Origin: Qipengyuania seohaensis
GTDB taxonomy: Bacteria; Pseudomonadota; Alphaproteobacteria; Sphingomonadales; Sphingomonadaceae
DNA length: 64,000 bases
NCBI RefSeq assembly: GCF_002795865.1
Contig: NZ_CP024920.1
Span: 1,337,001-1,401,000 of the forward strand
Direction: 5' to 3'
In this document: positions 1 through 8,704 of the stretch, in pieces
Numbering within the stretch: the stretch's first letter is position 1
Layout: each line of letters opens with the position of its first letter
The notes under the pieces: generated by a model
The model's input: only the letters and a program-made list of their open reading frames with translations
What the model was told of the DNA's origin: nothing
The model's database searches: none
Position numbers and translations under genes: made by a program

Positions 1-1198
1 CGAAAACTGCGAACTATTTCTGGTCGAGGGTGATTCCGCAGGCGGATCGGCCAAGCAGGGCCGCGATCGCAAGACGCAGGCAATCCTTCCGCTGAAGGGC
101 AAGATCCTCAACGTGGAACGCGCCCGCTTCGACCGCATCATCTCGTCCAAGGAAGTCGGGACACTGATCCAGGCGATGGGCACCGGTTTGCGCGATGAAT
201 TCAACCTAGAAAAGCTGCGCTATCACAAGATCGTGATCATGACCGACGCCGACGTCGACGGTGCACACATCCGAACCCTGCTGCTCACCTTCTTCCATCG
301 CCAGATGCCGGAAATCGTCAAGGCAGGGCACCTCTTCATTGCCCAGCCGCCGCTGTACAAGGTTACCCGCGGCAAGAGCGAGGTGTATCTGAAGGATCAG
401 ACGGCCTACGACCGCTACCTGATAGACCAGGGCCTGTCGGGTCATCGCCTCGACACGAAGGAAGGCTCCATCCCGGCAACCGGCATGGCCCAGCTGGTCG
501 AACATGGATTGCGGATGCGCAATCTGCTCGCCTTCGTGCCGCGCAAGTACAAGCTCGACCTCATCGAGGCTATGGCGCTGACCGGCGCACTGGATCCGCA
601 AGGCGATCGCCAGGCCGGTCTCGACCGCGCCGCCGCCCACCTCCAGATGGGCGATCCGGAAGCGAAATGGTCGGCCGAAATCGGCGATGACGGCGTGGTC
701 CGCTTCTTCCGCCTCTGGCGCGGCGTTACCGACGTCCACGAAATCGAGCCTGCCTTCATGGACAGCGCAGAGGCCCGCAAGCTTCATCGCGTCGCCGGAG
801 AACACGCCGAAGTCTACGGCGCGCCGGTGCGACTGGTGAAAGGCGATAGCGATGATGCGGAGCCGATCGACCCCGAAAGCGACGATGAAACCGACGCCGA
901 CGCGCCGGCCTTCATCGACGACAGCGCAATCACTCTGCCCACGCAATTACTCGACACCGTTATGGCTGCGGGTCGTAAGGGCCAGAAGATCCAGCGGTAC
1001 AAGGGTCTCGGCGAAATGAACGCAGACCAATTGTGGGAAACCACGCTGGATCCCGACAACCGCGCCCTGTTGCAGGTCAAGGTCGAGGATGCTGATGTGA
1101 CAGACGAGATATTCACCCGTCTGATGGGCGACGTGGTCGAACCGCGCCGCGAATTTATCCAGGCGAACGCGCTCAACGTCGCCAACCTCGACGTATAA
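1..1198 (+). CDS. gyrB: DNA gyrase subunit B, C-terminal part (5' end outside window)
   Basis: This is the C-terminal 398 residues or so of the ATPase subunit of DNA gyrase, the type II topoisomerase that introduces negative supercoils with GyrA. The frame is open from base 2 and starts inside the Toprim domain, at [19 protein letters not shown]. The Mg-binding motif TDADVDGAH follows, and the GyrB tail motif [18 protein letters not shown] sits near the end. An acidic stretch rich in D and E (around bases 850-930) precedes that tail motif and looks like a lineage-specific loop. The start codon, the GHKL ATPase domain and the promoter lie upstream of the window. ParE is the main alternative, but the EGDSAGGSA and YKGLGEMN context fits GyrB better. 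Confidence 0.95.
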   Translation, partial: ENCELFLVEGDSAGGSAKQGRDRKTQAILPLKGKILNVERARFDRIISSKEVGTLIQAMGTGLRDEFNLEKLRYHKIVIMTDADVDGAHIRTLLLTFFHRQMPEIVKAGHLFIAQPPLYKVTRGKSEVYLKDQTAYDRYLIDQGLSGHRLDTKEGSIPATGMAQLVEHGLRMRNLLAFVPRKYKLDLIEAMALTGALDPQGDRQAGLDRAAAHLQMGDPEAKWSAEIGDDGVVRFFRLWRGVTDVHEIEPAFMDSAEARKLHRVAGEHAEVYGAPVRLVKGDSDDAEPIDPESDDETDADAPAFIDDSAITLPTQLLDTVMAAGRKGQKIQRYKGLGEMNADQLWETTLDPDNRALLQVKVEDADVTDEIFTRLMGDVVEPRREFIQANALNVANLDV

Positions 1199-1217
1199 CG
1201 ACAAGAGGCGGGCGGGG

Positions 1218-2294
1218 ATGGAGCTGGAACGCGGCAAGGCCATCGAACAAGGCGGTTTCCTGCTGTTCCTTGGACTGATCACACTCGCATTGCTGGTGGT
1301 AGTCCTGCCGTTTCTCCAGCCCATGCTCTGGGCGGCACTGGCGGCAATCATGTTCCAGCCCCTGCTGCGCTGGTTCCTCGTACGTTTGCCGGGGCGAGAT
1401 AGCCTGGCCGCGTCCCTGACCCTGATCGTGATTTTCGTCGCCGTCATTTTGCCCGCATTCTGGATCGGCAGCGAAGTGGTCGACGAAGCGGCAGGCCTCG
1501 TAGTCGCCTTCCAGCAGGGCCGGATCGATGTGGCCGATTGGTTCGAACAGGTGTTCGGGGCGCTTCCCGCGAATATCCAGGCCTCGCTCAGCGAATCCGG
1601 CTTTGGCGATCTCTCGGCACTGCAGGAGCGCGCGCAGGAATTCGCGCAGGACAGCCTCGGACTTATAGCGCAGCAGGCAATCGCGTTCGGCGGCAGCGTT
1701 TTCGGCTATGTCCTCGCCTTTGCCGTGGGTCTCTACGTCAGCTTCTTCCTGCTGCGCGACGGCAGGACGATCAGCGCATCTATCCTGCGTGCACTGCCCT
1801 TCGACCAGTCGATCTCGCAGCGCCTCGCCGATCGTTTCCTCGGCATCGTACGCGCCACAATCAAGGGGTCCATCGTCGTCGGGCTGGTGCAGGGTGCGCT
1901 CGGCGCGCTCACCTTCTGGGTGGTAGGCATGCCCTCGGTCCTGCTTTTCGGCGTGATCATGGCCATCGCATCGCTCCTCCCGGCGGTCGGTCCGGCAATC
2001 GTATGGGTCCCTGCGGCGATCTACCTGTTGGCTACGGGCGCGATCTGGGAAGGTGTGGTGGTCGTCATATCGGGCGTCGCGCTGATCGGCATGATCGACA
2101 ACATCCTGCGCCCCATCCTCGTGGGACGCGACACCGGAATCCCCGACTGGCTGATCCTCGTCTCGACCCTTGGCGGAATCGCCTTGGCCGGCCTTTCGGG
2201 CATCGTGATCGGTCCGCTGGTGGTCGGTCTCTTTCTTGCGGGATGGAGCATTCTGAGCGAGCAGCGCGCCGCCACTGCCACTGCTGCCACTTAG
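1218..2294 (+). CDS. AI-2E family transporter (PerM/YdiK type membrane protein)
   Basis: A 358-residue polytopic membrane protein of the AI-2E transporter (UPF0118) family. Members include YdgG/TqsA, linked to autoinducer-2 export, and others linked to ion or proton antiport, so the substrate cannot be assigned here. Hydrophobic segments lie near residues 10-55, 62-85, 150-180 and 205-345, separated by the family's soluble loop (about 85-150). The conserved C-terminal signature is visible as MIDNILRPILVGRDTG followed by a GG motif. The ATG is preceded by a purine-rich GGCGGGG. It starts 19 bases after gyrB on the same strand, so read-through is possible. Its stop overlaps the stop of the convergent downstream gene by four bases. 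Confidence 0.88.
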   Translation: MELERGKAIEQGGFLLFLGLITLALLVVVLPFLQPMLWAALAAIMFQPLLRWFLVRLPGRDSLAASLTLIVIFVAVILPAFWIGSEVVDEAAGLVVAFQQGRIDVADWFEQVFGALPANIQASLSESGFGDLSALQERAQEFAQDSLGLIAQQAIAFGGSVFGYVLAFAVGLYVSFFLLRDGRTISASILRALPFDQSISQRLADRFLGIVRATIKGSIVVGLVQGALGALTFWVVGMPSVLLFGVIMAIASLLPAVGPAIVWVPAAIYLLATGAIWEGVVVVISGVALIGMIDNILRPILVGRDTGIPDWLILVSTLGGIALAGLSGIVIGPLVVGLFLAGWSILSEQRAATATAAT

Positions 2295-2818
2295 TCGAGA
2301 GCTACCGCCCCCAGCTTGGGATTAAGCGCAGTAATGTGGTTGAGCCACTTCTTGGGACGGCGCAGCATGTCGTCGGGATATTCGACTTTCAGCCCCATGA
2401 TACGGCCGATCTCCCCCACGAAATGGATGCAGTTACGCGTGTCCAGATCGTAGAATTTCCCCGGCGCATCGCGCCATTCGGCAATAAGCTTCTTCACCTT
2501 GCGATATTGCACATCGGTCATGCTCAGGGTGAAATGGCGGTTCGTCTTGGTCAGCCATTTCTCTTTTTCCGTCATCACGATGTGTTCGACCGGGCCGCGC
2601 AGCACCGCAGGCGTCGCGCGCTTGGCGGAAAAGCCGAAGTTTTCTTTCACGCTGGTGCCGTCCTCCAGCGTCCCTGTCATCGACACGAAAGTGTGCGGAT
2701 ACCGACCGGCAAGAACCGAACCGTTGAAGGAATGGAAGGTGATCTCCACCGCCGCCGCGGCCATCGAGGACCAGGCGAGTGCGAAGAGGACGATGAAATT
2801 ACGGAGGGTGCGAACCAT
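2291..2818 (-). CDS. Secreted hypothetical protein with His...NCxHF motif (possible permuted papain-like fold)
   Basis: A 175-residue protein of unknown function. Residues 1-23 form a clear signal peptide (basic start, hydrophobic core, AAA-type cleavage site), so it is probably periplasmic. Two local motifs stand out: GRYPHTFVSM with His42, and DTRNCIHFVGEIGR with Cys130. A His near the N-terminus and an N-C-x-H-F motif near the C-terminus is the order seen in circularly permuted NlpC/P60 or LRAT-like papain-fold proteins, so a thiol hydrolase fold is an inference worth testing. There is no database support available to me. It converges with the AI-2E permease, and the two stop codons share four bases. 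The putA stop codon lies 46 bases upstream of its start, on the same strand. Confidence 0.75.
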   Translation of the reverse strand: MVRTLRNFIVLFALAWSSMAAAAVEITFHSFNGSVLAGRYPHTFVSMTGTLEDGTSVKENFGFSAKRATPAVLRGPVEHIVMTEKEKWLTKTNRHFTLSMTDVQYRKVKKLIAEWRDAPGKFYDLDTRNCIHFVGEIGRIMGLKVEYPDDMLRRPKKWLNHITALNPKLGAVALD

Positions 2819-2864
2819 GACGTGCTTCTAACGCGGCCCGCCATGGCTTCGCAAGCGCCCCGTG

Positions 2865-5800
2865 TCAGCTCGCCAGCAGTGTCGCGTTACCCCCGGCCGC
2901 CGTGGTGTCGATGCATACGACGCGCTCCGTGGCGAAGCGCGCAACATAATGCGGGCCACCTGCCTTGGGGCCTGTGCCTGACAGCCCTTCGCCGCCGAAG
3001 GGCTGGCTTTCGACTACTGCCCCGATCTGGTTGCGATTGACGTAGAAATTACCGACCTTCGCGCGCGCTTCGACGAACTCGCGGGTGTCGTCATTGCGGC
3101 TGTGCAGCCCCAGGGTGAGGCCATAGCCGGTCGCATTGATTTCATCGACGATGCGGCCGAGGTCGCTCGACCTGTAGCGCACGACGTGGAGCACCGGACC
3201 GAAGTTCTCGCGCTTGAGGTCGAGGATCGAATCGATCTCGATGATCGTCGGGGCGACGAAACATCCCGCATTGGCCCCGCGATGAAGCCGCCGGCGCCAG
3301 ACCGGCATTCCGCCCTTCTTGCGGCGCGCGACATGGCGCTCGAGCGCGGCCTTGGCATCGGGATCGATGACCGGCCCGACATCGGTCGACAGGTTCTCCG
3401 GATTGCCAATCGTCAGCGCTTCGAAGGCGCCGTGGATCATGCCCAGCATATCGTCATAGACCTCGTCCTGGATGTGCAGGACGCGCAGGGCGGAACACCG
3501 CTGGCCCGCGCTCTGGAAGGCGGACGCTACAACATCGCGGGTAACCTGTTCGGGCAGCGCCGTGGAATCGACGATCATCGCGTTCTGGCCGCCGGTCTCG
3601 GCGATGAAGGTGGCGATCGGTCCGTCGCGCGCGGCCAGGCTGCGATTGATGGCCTGCGCGGTCTGGGTGGAACCGGTGAAGGCGACACCCGCGATACGCG
3701 GGTCGGAAGTGATGAATTCGCCGACGTCGCCCGCGCCCGGCAGGAGCTGGAAGGCTTCCTCGGGAATGCCCGCTTCGTGGCACAGCCTGACGGCCAGCGC
3801 CGCGATCAGCGGGGTCTGCTCCGCCGGTTTGGCCACCACCGTATTGCCTGCCGCGAGCGCCGCTGCGGCCGGTCCGATGAAGATGGCCAGCGGGAAGTTC
3901 CACGGGCTGATCGTTGCAAACACTCCGCGACCGGCCAGCGTCAGGCGGTTCTCTTCGCCGGTAGGTCCTGGAAGCGGCATCGATCCTTCGAACAGGCGCC
4001 GCGCCTCGCCGGCGTAATAGCGCAGGAAATCCACCGCTTCGCGCAGTTCGAGGATGGCATCCTGCAGCGTCTTTCCGGCCTCGCGCTGGCACAACGACAG
4101 GAATTCGTCGGTATGCTCTTCGAACAGGTCGGCTGCTTCTTCGAGGAGCAACGCCCGACGCTCACCACCCAGCGCATTCCAGCCATGCTGGATCCGTTCG
4201 GCTCGCGTAATCGCTTCTTCCACTTCGAAATCGAGCGTGTCGCGCCGCGTGCCGACTTCTGCCGTAAGGTCATGCGGCTTGTTGATTGGCGCGATTTCGG
4301 CGTCTGCGCCGGACGCGAAAGTGGGCTCTGCGTGCCAGTGGCGCGAATCAAGTTCGTGCAGCCGGTCGAGCAGCGGTTCGCGCTCCAGCGGGTCGGACAG
4401 GTCGATCCCTGCCGAATTCCTGCGGTTTGGAAAGATGTCGGCCGGAAGGGGGATTGCCGGATTGCGATACGGCTCGAGCTCGAGCAGGTCCGCGCAGGGA
4501 TCGGTCACCAGTTCGGACACCGGCACCTCGGCATCGGCCATGCGGTTCACGAAGGACGAGTTCGCGCCGTTTTCAAGCAGGCGGCGCACCAGATAAGCGA
4601 GCAGGTCCTTGTGCGTGCCCGTCGGTGCATAGATGCGCACATTGGTCTTTCGGTTGCCCTCCACCTGCGCAAGGGCACCGTAGACGTCTTCACCCATCCC
4701 GTGGAGGCGCTGGAATTCGAACCGCTTGGCTCCGGCCAGGGCTTTCACCGCACCGATGGTGTAGGCGTTGTGCGTCGCAAAGGCAGGGTAGATGACATCG
4801 TCCGCCGCCAGCAGCTTGTCGGCACAGGCGAGGTAGCTGACGTCGGTTGCCAGCTTGCGGGTGAACACCGGGAAGTCGGTAAACCCGCCGACGTGGCTGA
4901 GCTTGATTTCCGTGTCCCAATACGCGCCCTTCACCAGGCGGACGAAGAACCGGCGGTCGTACTTGCGGGCGAGGCGTGCAACCCATTCGCACATCGGCAC
5001 CCCGCGCTTCTGGTAAGCCTGGATGGCCAGGCCAAAACCTTCGTAGCGCGAGCCGTCGGGCCGTGCGAACAGGTCGTCGTCGCGCGCCAGCGCCTCGATG
5101 ATGTCCATCGACAGTTCCAGCCGGTCCGCCTCTTCGGCATCGATGGTAAAATGGATGTTGGCATCGCGCGCTTTCACGATGAGCGCACGGAGCATCGGCA
5201 GCAGGCCGCTGATGGCGAGGTCCGCATGCAGGAAGGTGTATTTCGGATGTAGCGCGGAGAGCTTGACCGAAATTCCGGGCGAATTGGCAAGGTCGCCTGT
5301 CGCCTCGCGGGCCAGTCGGTCGATTGCGCGCTCGTAGCTGGCGCGATAGCGTTCCGCATCGGCATAGGTCATCGCCGCTTCGCCGAGCATGTCGAAGCTG
5401 TGGGTCAGGCCCTTGGCGCGTTCGGGTGCCGCGCGCTTGAGCGATTCCTCGATCGTGCGGCCGTAAACGAACTGGCCGCCGAGGATCTTCATCGCCTGCA
5501 GTGTCGCCTTGCGGATGACCGGTTCACCCAGCCGCGTGACCGCCCCCTTGAGCGTGCGGCGCATGCCTTTCTGCGCTTCTTCGGGCCGTTCCAGCACTTC
5601 GCCGGTCAGCATCAACGAAAAGGTCGCTGCGTTGACGAAAGTCGACGAGCTTTCGCCGAGATGTTCCGACCAGTCGATGTCGCCGATCTTGTCGCGGATC
5701 AGCGCATCCGCCGTCGGCGCGTCGGGTACGCGCAGGAGCGCTTCGGCAAGGCACATCAGCGCCACGCCCTCTTCGGTGGCCAGCCCGTACTGGTGTAGGA

Positions 5801-6002
5801 ACGCGTCGATCCCGCTCGCCTTCTGGCGACGGGCGCCCTCGATCAGCCGTGCAGCGAGTTCCGCAGCCTCGTCATGCTTCGCGCTGGCCGGGGCAGCCTG
5901 CGTCAGGCGCTCGGCGACACAGGCGTTCTCCTCTGCGCGATAGGCTTCGCGCAGCGACTGACGGGAAATGGACTGGGGGCGGATTGGATCGTGCAGGGCC
6001 AT
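2865..6002 (-). CDS. putA: Bifunctional proline dehydrogenase / L-glutamate-gamma-semialdehyde dehydrogenase
   Basis: PutA oxidises proline to glutamate in two steps: an FAD-dependent proline dehydrogenase barrel, then an NAD-dependent aldehyde dehydrogenase. The protein has 1045 residues. The N-terminal arm is followed by the barrel (roughly 200-480; landmarks FFVRLVKGAYWDTEIK and RIYAPTG). The ALDH domain covers about 530-1030, with the cofactor motif AFTGSTQTAQ, the general-base region FIAETGGQNA and the catalytic Cys in SAGQRCSALR. The length matches the short, bifunctional type. The N-terminal ribbon-helix-helix repressor domain of E. coli PutA (about 1320 residues) is absent, so it should not autoregulate by DNA binding. 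It lies 86 bases downstream of glpD on the same strand, consistent with membrane-linked carbon catabolism. Confidence 0.95.
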   Translation of the reverse strand: MALHDPIRPQSISRQSLREAYRAEENACVAERLTQAAPASAKHDEAAELAARLIEGARRQKASGIDAFLHQYGLATEEGVALMCLAEALLRVPDAPTADALIRDKIGDIDWSEHLGESSSTFVNAATFSLMLTGEVLERPEEAQKGMRRTLKGAVTRLGEPVIRKATLQAMKILGGQFVYGRTIEESLKRAAPERAKGLTHSFDMLGEAAMTYADAERYRASYERAIDRLAREATGDLANSPGISVKLSALHPKYTFLHADLAISGLLPMLRALIVKARDANIHFTIDAEEADRLELSMDIIEALARDDDLFARPDGSRYEGFGLAIQAYQKRGVPMCEWVARLARKYDRRFFVRLVKGAYWDTEIKLSHVGGFTDFPVFTRKLATDVSYLACADKLLAADDVIYPAFATHNAYTIGAVKALAGAKRFEFQRLHGMGEDVYGALAQVEGNRKTNVRIYAPTGTHKDLLAYLVRRLLENGANSSFVNRMADAEVPVSELVTDPCADLLELEPYRNPAIPLPADIFPNRRNSAGIDLSDPLEREPLLDRLHELDSRHWHAEPTFASGADAEIAPINKPHDLTAEVGTRRDTLDFEVEEAITRAERIQHGWNALGGERRALLLEEAADLFEEHTDEFLSLCQREAGKTLQDAILELREAVDFLRYYAGEARRLFEGSMPLPGPTGEENRLTLAGRGVFATISPWNFPLAIFIGPAAAALAAGNTVVAKPAEQTPLIAALAVRLCHEAGIPEEAFQLLPGAGDVGEFITSDPRIAGVAFTGSTQTAQAINRSLAARDGPIATFIAETGGQNAMIVDSTALPEQVTRDVVASAFQSAGQRCSALRVLHIQDEVYDDMLGMIHGAFEALTIGNPENLSTDVGPVIDPDAKAALERHVARRKKGGMPVWRRRLHRGANAGCFVAPTIIEIDSILDLKRENFGPVLHVVRYRSSDLGRIVDEINATGYGLTLGLHSRNDDTREFVEARAKVGNFYVNRNQIGAVVESQPFGGEGLSGTGPKAGGPHYVARFATERVVCIDTTAAGGNATLLAS

Positions 6003-6088
6003 GCGACTCCGAAAGTAGAAAGGGATTTAACGCCCGCCACTTGGACCCGAGGACCCACGCTTTCAAGCTTTGTGAACCGCAGGGCGCC

Positions 6089-7576
6089 TCAGGAACGCGA
6101 CGAGAACCATTCCCTTACGGAATCTTGTGTTTCCTGGGACAGATGCAGTCCAAGCTTGCTGCGCCTCCACAACACGTCTTCTGCAGAGCGGGCGTATTCG
6201 CAGTCCACGAGATAGCGCAGTTCCGCCTCGTAGAAATCGCCCCCGAAGTGCCTACCGAGCTCTTCGAGGCTGCGCGCGCCTTCGATCACGCTCTGTATCC
6301 GCGTTCCGTAGGCGCGCACCAGCCTTAGGAGCATCTCCGGCGGTACCCAGCTGAAACGGTCGCTGGCCTTCCACAGGAACCTTGCGAAGTCGCCTTTTTC
6401 CATATCGCCGCCCGGAAGGGGCGCATCGGCGGTCCAGCCCTGCGACGGAATGTCGGCATGGGCCGCGAGCTTTTCCAAGGCGTGTTCGGCCAGCTTGCGA
6501 TAGGTCGTGATCTTGCCGCCGTAGACCGACAGGATAGGCGCGCCGCCCTCCGCGTCGATCTCGAATACATAATCGCGCGTCACCGTGGAATTGGACGCGG
6601 CATTGTCTTCGTAGAGGGGACGCACGCCCGAATAGGTGTGCACGATGTCCTCTTCGGTGATCCCGCTCCTGAGATAATGCGTCGCCGCTTTTCGCAGGTA
6701 TTCGCGCTCTTCAGCGGCGATCTCCACATGGTCTAGATCGCCTTCGTAGAGAAGGTCCGTCGTCCCGATCAGGGTGAAATCGCGCTCGTAGGGTATGGCG
6801 AACACGATCCGCTCGTCCGCCTGCTGGAAAATGTAGGCATGATCGCCGACATAGGCTCGCGGGACGATGATGTGGCTGCCCTTCACCAGCCGAAGATGCG
6901 CGGGCGTTCCTTCGCCGAGAGCGGTCTTGGCAACCCTGTCCACGAAAGGCCCAGCCGCGTTGACCACCGTCTTGGCTTCTACCACGCGCTCGCCGTCGGG
7001 TTCATTCAGCGTGGCTAGCCAGTGATCGGCATGGCGCTCAAGCGCTGTGCATTCGGTGCGCGTCCAGACCTTCGCGCCCCGCTCCTCCGCATCCATCGCG
7101 GTAAGGACTACGAGGCGGGAATCCTCCACCCAGCAATCCGAATATTCGAACCCGCTGGTGAGGTGGTCCTGCAGGATCGCGCGATGCGGTGGATCGCGCA
7201 GGTCCACTTTGTGCGAGCCCGGTAGCGACTTGCGCCCACCAAGGCGGTCATAGAGGAACAGGCCTGCGCGCAGCATCCACTTGGGCCGCATTCCCGGTTC
7301 GTGCGGCAAGACGAAGCGCAGCGGCCAGATGATATGCGGTGCATTCGCGAGCAGGACTTCGCGCTCGCGCAGGCTCTCCGCAACCAGCCTGAATTCGTAG
7401 TGTTCGAGATAACGCAAGCCGCCGTGGACGAGCTTGGTGCTGGCCGAGGAAGTATGCGACGCGAGGTCATCCTTCTCGGCCAGAGCAACCGATAGGCCGC
7501 GGCCTGCCGCATCGCGTGCGATCCCGGCACCGTTGATGCCGCCGCCGATCACGAGGAGATCGAAACGTTCGTTCAT
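6089..7576 (-). CDS. glpD: Aerobic glycerol-3-phosphate dehydrogenase
   Basis: An FAD-dependent enzyme of the inner-membrane surface that oxidises sn-glycerol 3-phosphate to dihydroxyacetone phosphate and feeds electrons to quinone. The 495-residue length is typical. The N-terminal dinucleotide fold reads LLVIGGGINGAGIARDAAG, followed by the family motif TSSASTKLVHGGLRYLEHYE. The substrate-region motifs IGTTDLLYEGD and SVYGGKITTYRKLAE are present. Its ATG overlaps the mtnP stop (ATGA), so translation is probably coupled to mtnP, an unusual functional pairing. No glycerol kinase or facilitator gene is adjacent, so the substrate may come mainly from phospholipid turnover. Confidence 0.95.
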   Translation of the reverse strand: MNERFDLLVIGGGINGAGIARDAAGRGLSVALAEKDDLASHTSSASTKLVHGGLRYLEHYEFRLVAESLREREVLLANAPHIIWPLRFVLPHEPGMRPKWMLRAGLFLYDRLGGRKSLPGSHKVDLRDPPHRAILQDHLTSGFEYSDCWVEDSRLVVLTAMDAEERGAKVWTRTECTALERHADHWLATLNEPDGERVVEAKTVVNAAGPFVDRVAKTALGEGTPAHLRLVKGSHIIVPRAYVGDHAYIFQQADERIVFAIPYERDFTLIGTTDLLYEGDLDHVEIAAEEREYLRKAATHYLRSGITEEDIVHTYSGVRPLYEDNAASNSTVTRDYVFEIDAEGGAPILSVYGGKITTYRKLAEHALEKLAAHADIPSQGWTADAPLPGGDMEKGDFARFLWKASDRFSWVPPEMLLRLVRAYGTRIQSVIEGARSLEELGRHFGGDFYEAELRYLVDCEYARSAEDVLWRRSKLGLHLSQETQDSVREWFSSRS

Positions 7577-8445
7577 CGTGCGCGGAAAAGTCGTCCGGCT
7601 ACGGCGTCGAGCTTGGCCATTAATTCCCTGTCATGCTGCTCGGGCGAAGTAATTACCGCATCGTCCAGTGCGCGATCGATCGGCGAAGGGCTGCGCTTTT
7701 TCGGCAGGCCTTTGCAGAACGTCACCAGCGCTTTCTTCGCGAGTTCGGAATTCTTCTGCATCTGGGCCACGATTTCGGCGACATCGACGGTGGCTTCGTT
7801 GTCGCGCCAGCTATCCCAGTCGGTCACCATGGCGAGCAGCGCATATGGCAGTTCCGCCTCCCGGGCGAGCTTGGCTTCGGGCATGCCGGTCATGCCGATC
7901 ACCTCTGCCCCCCAATGCCGATAGAGCTTGCTTTCCGCGCGGGTAGAGAACTGCGGCCCCTCCATCGCGAGGTAGGTCGCGCCGGTGGTTACGTCGCCAC
8001 CCGATTTCTCGACCGCCTTGGCGATATGTTTCGACAGGCGGGTACAAGTCGGATCGCCAAACGGTACGTGCGCCACGAAGCCATTGTCGAAAAATGTCGA
8101 GGTGCGACCCTTGGTGTTGTCGATGAACTGGTCGACCGTGACGAAGCGTCCGGGCGCGAGCTCTTCCGACAGCGATCCGACCGCGCTGATGGCGAGAATG
8201 TCGGTGCAACCGGCGCGTTTCAGCGCATCGATATTGGCCCGCGCGTCGATCCGCCCCGGAATGATCGGATGACCGCGTCCGTGGCGCGGCAGGAAACGGA
8301 CCCGCACATGGCCGATGGTGCCGCACAGGATCTGGTCCGACGGCTCGCCCCACGGCGAATTGATCTCGATCCACTGCGCGTCTTCCAGCTCGTCGATCGC
8401 ATAGAGGCCCGACCCGCCGATGATGCCGATGGTCCAATCGCTCAT
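7573..8445 (-). CDS. mtnP: S-methyl-5'-thioadenosine phosphorylase
   Basis: A cytosolic enzyme that splits 5'-methylthioadenosine with phosphate into adenine and 5-methylthioribose-1-phosphate, the first step of methionine salvage. At 290 residues it has the normal size of the family. Recognisable elements are the phosphate-binding start IGIIGGSGLYAIDELE, the motif LPRHGRGHPIIPGRIDARAN, and the base-binding segment ATYLAMEGPQFSTRAES followed by EVIGMTGMPEAKLARE. It is the first gene of a minus-strand run with glpD (four-base overlap) and putA. No other mtn genes are visible in the window. Confidence 0.94.
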   Translation of the reverse strand: MSDWTIGIIGGSGLYAIDELEDAQWIEINSPWGEPSDQILCGTIGHVRVRFLPRHGRGHPIIPGRIDARANIDALKRAGCTDILAISAVGSLSEELAPGRFVTVDQFIDNTKGRTSTFFDNGFVAHVPFGDPTCTRLSKHIAKAVEKSGGDVTTGATYLAMEGPQFSTRAESKLYRHWGAEVIGMTGMPEAKLAREAELPYALLAMVTDWDSWRDNEATVDVAEIVAQMQKNSELAKKALVTFCKGLPKKRSPSPIDRALDDAVITSPEQHDRELMAKLDAVAGRLFRAR

Positions 8446-8523
8446 GTATCCATATCCTGTTTCGTGTCCTTCACCGAATAGCCGGTCTGGTGGACCTAAC
8501 GTGCGAGTGTGCGCGACCTGTTA

Positions 8524-8561
8524 ACACCTGCCGATTGCGTGACGAAGGATTGCGCAGGTGT
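8524..8561. repeat. Inverted repeat ACACCTGC / GCAGGTGT in the mtnP-PEPC intergenic region
   Basis: Two perfect 8-base arms (8524-8531 and 8554-8561) separated by 22 bases lie in the 259-base gap between divergently transcribed mtnP and the PEPC-like gene. The position suits an operator or a transcript hairpin. I see no known regulator consensus in it, so function is unassigned. The rest of the gap shows no ORF or RNA gene that I can support. Confidence 0.3.
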
Positions 8562-8704
8562 AAAGGGAGAAGGGCGGAACACCATTCGGCAATGCGCAGT
8601 TACCCGAAGCGCAAACCTATTCATGCCGCTGTGCGGAGCCCGCCCTTGACTCACCGCCCCCTTTTCCCGGCATTTATGCACCGAACCTCACCTGGAGCGC
8701 GCAT

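Noticed and set aside
3102..5252. A 716-codon plus-strand frame opposite putA.
   Set aside because: putA is complete and continuous on the other strand; the antisense translation shows no protein-like motifs.
2865..6002. PutA as a trifunctional, DNA-binding repressor.
   Set aside because: No ribbon-helix-helix domain is present at the N-terminus, and the length of 1045 fits the bifunctional type.
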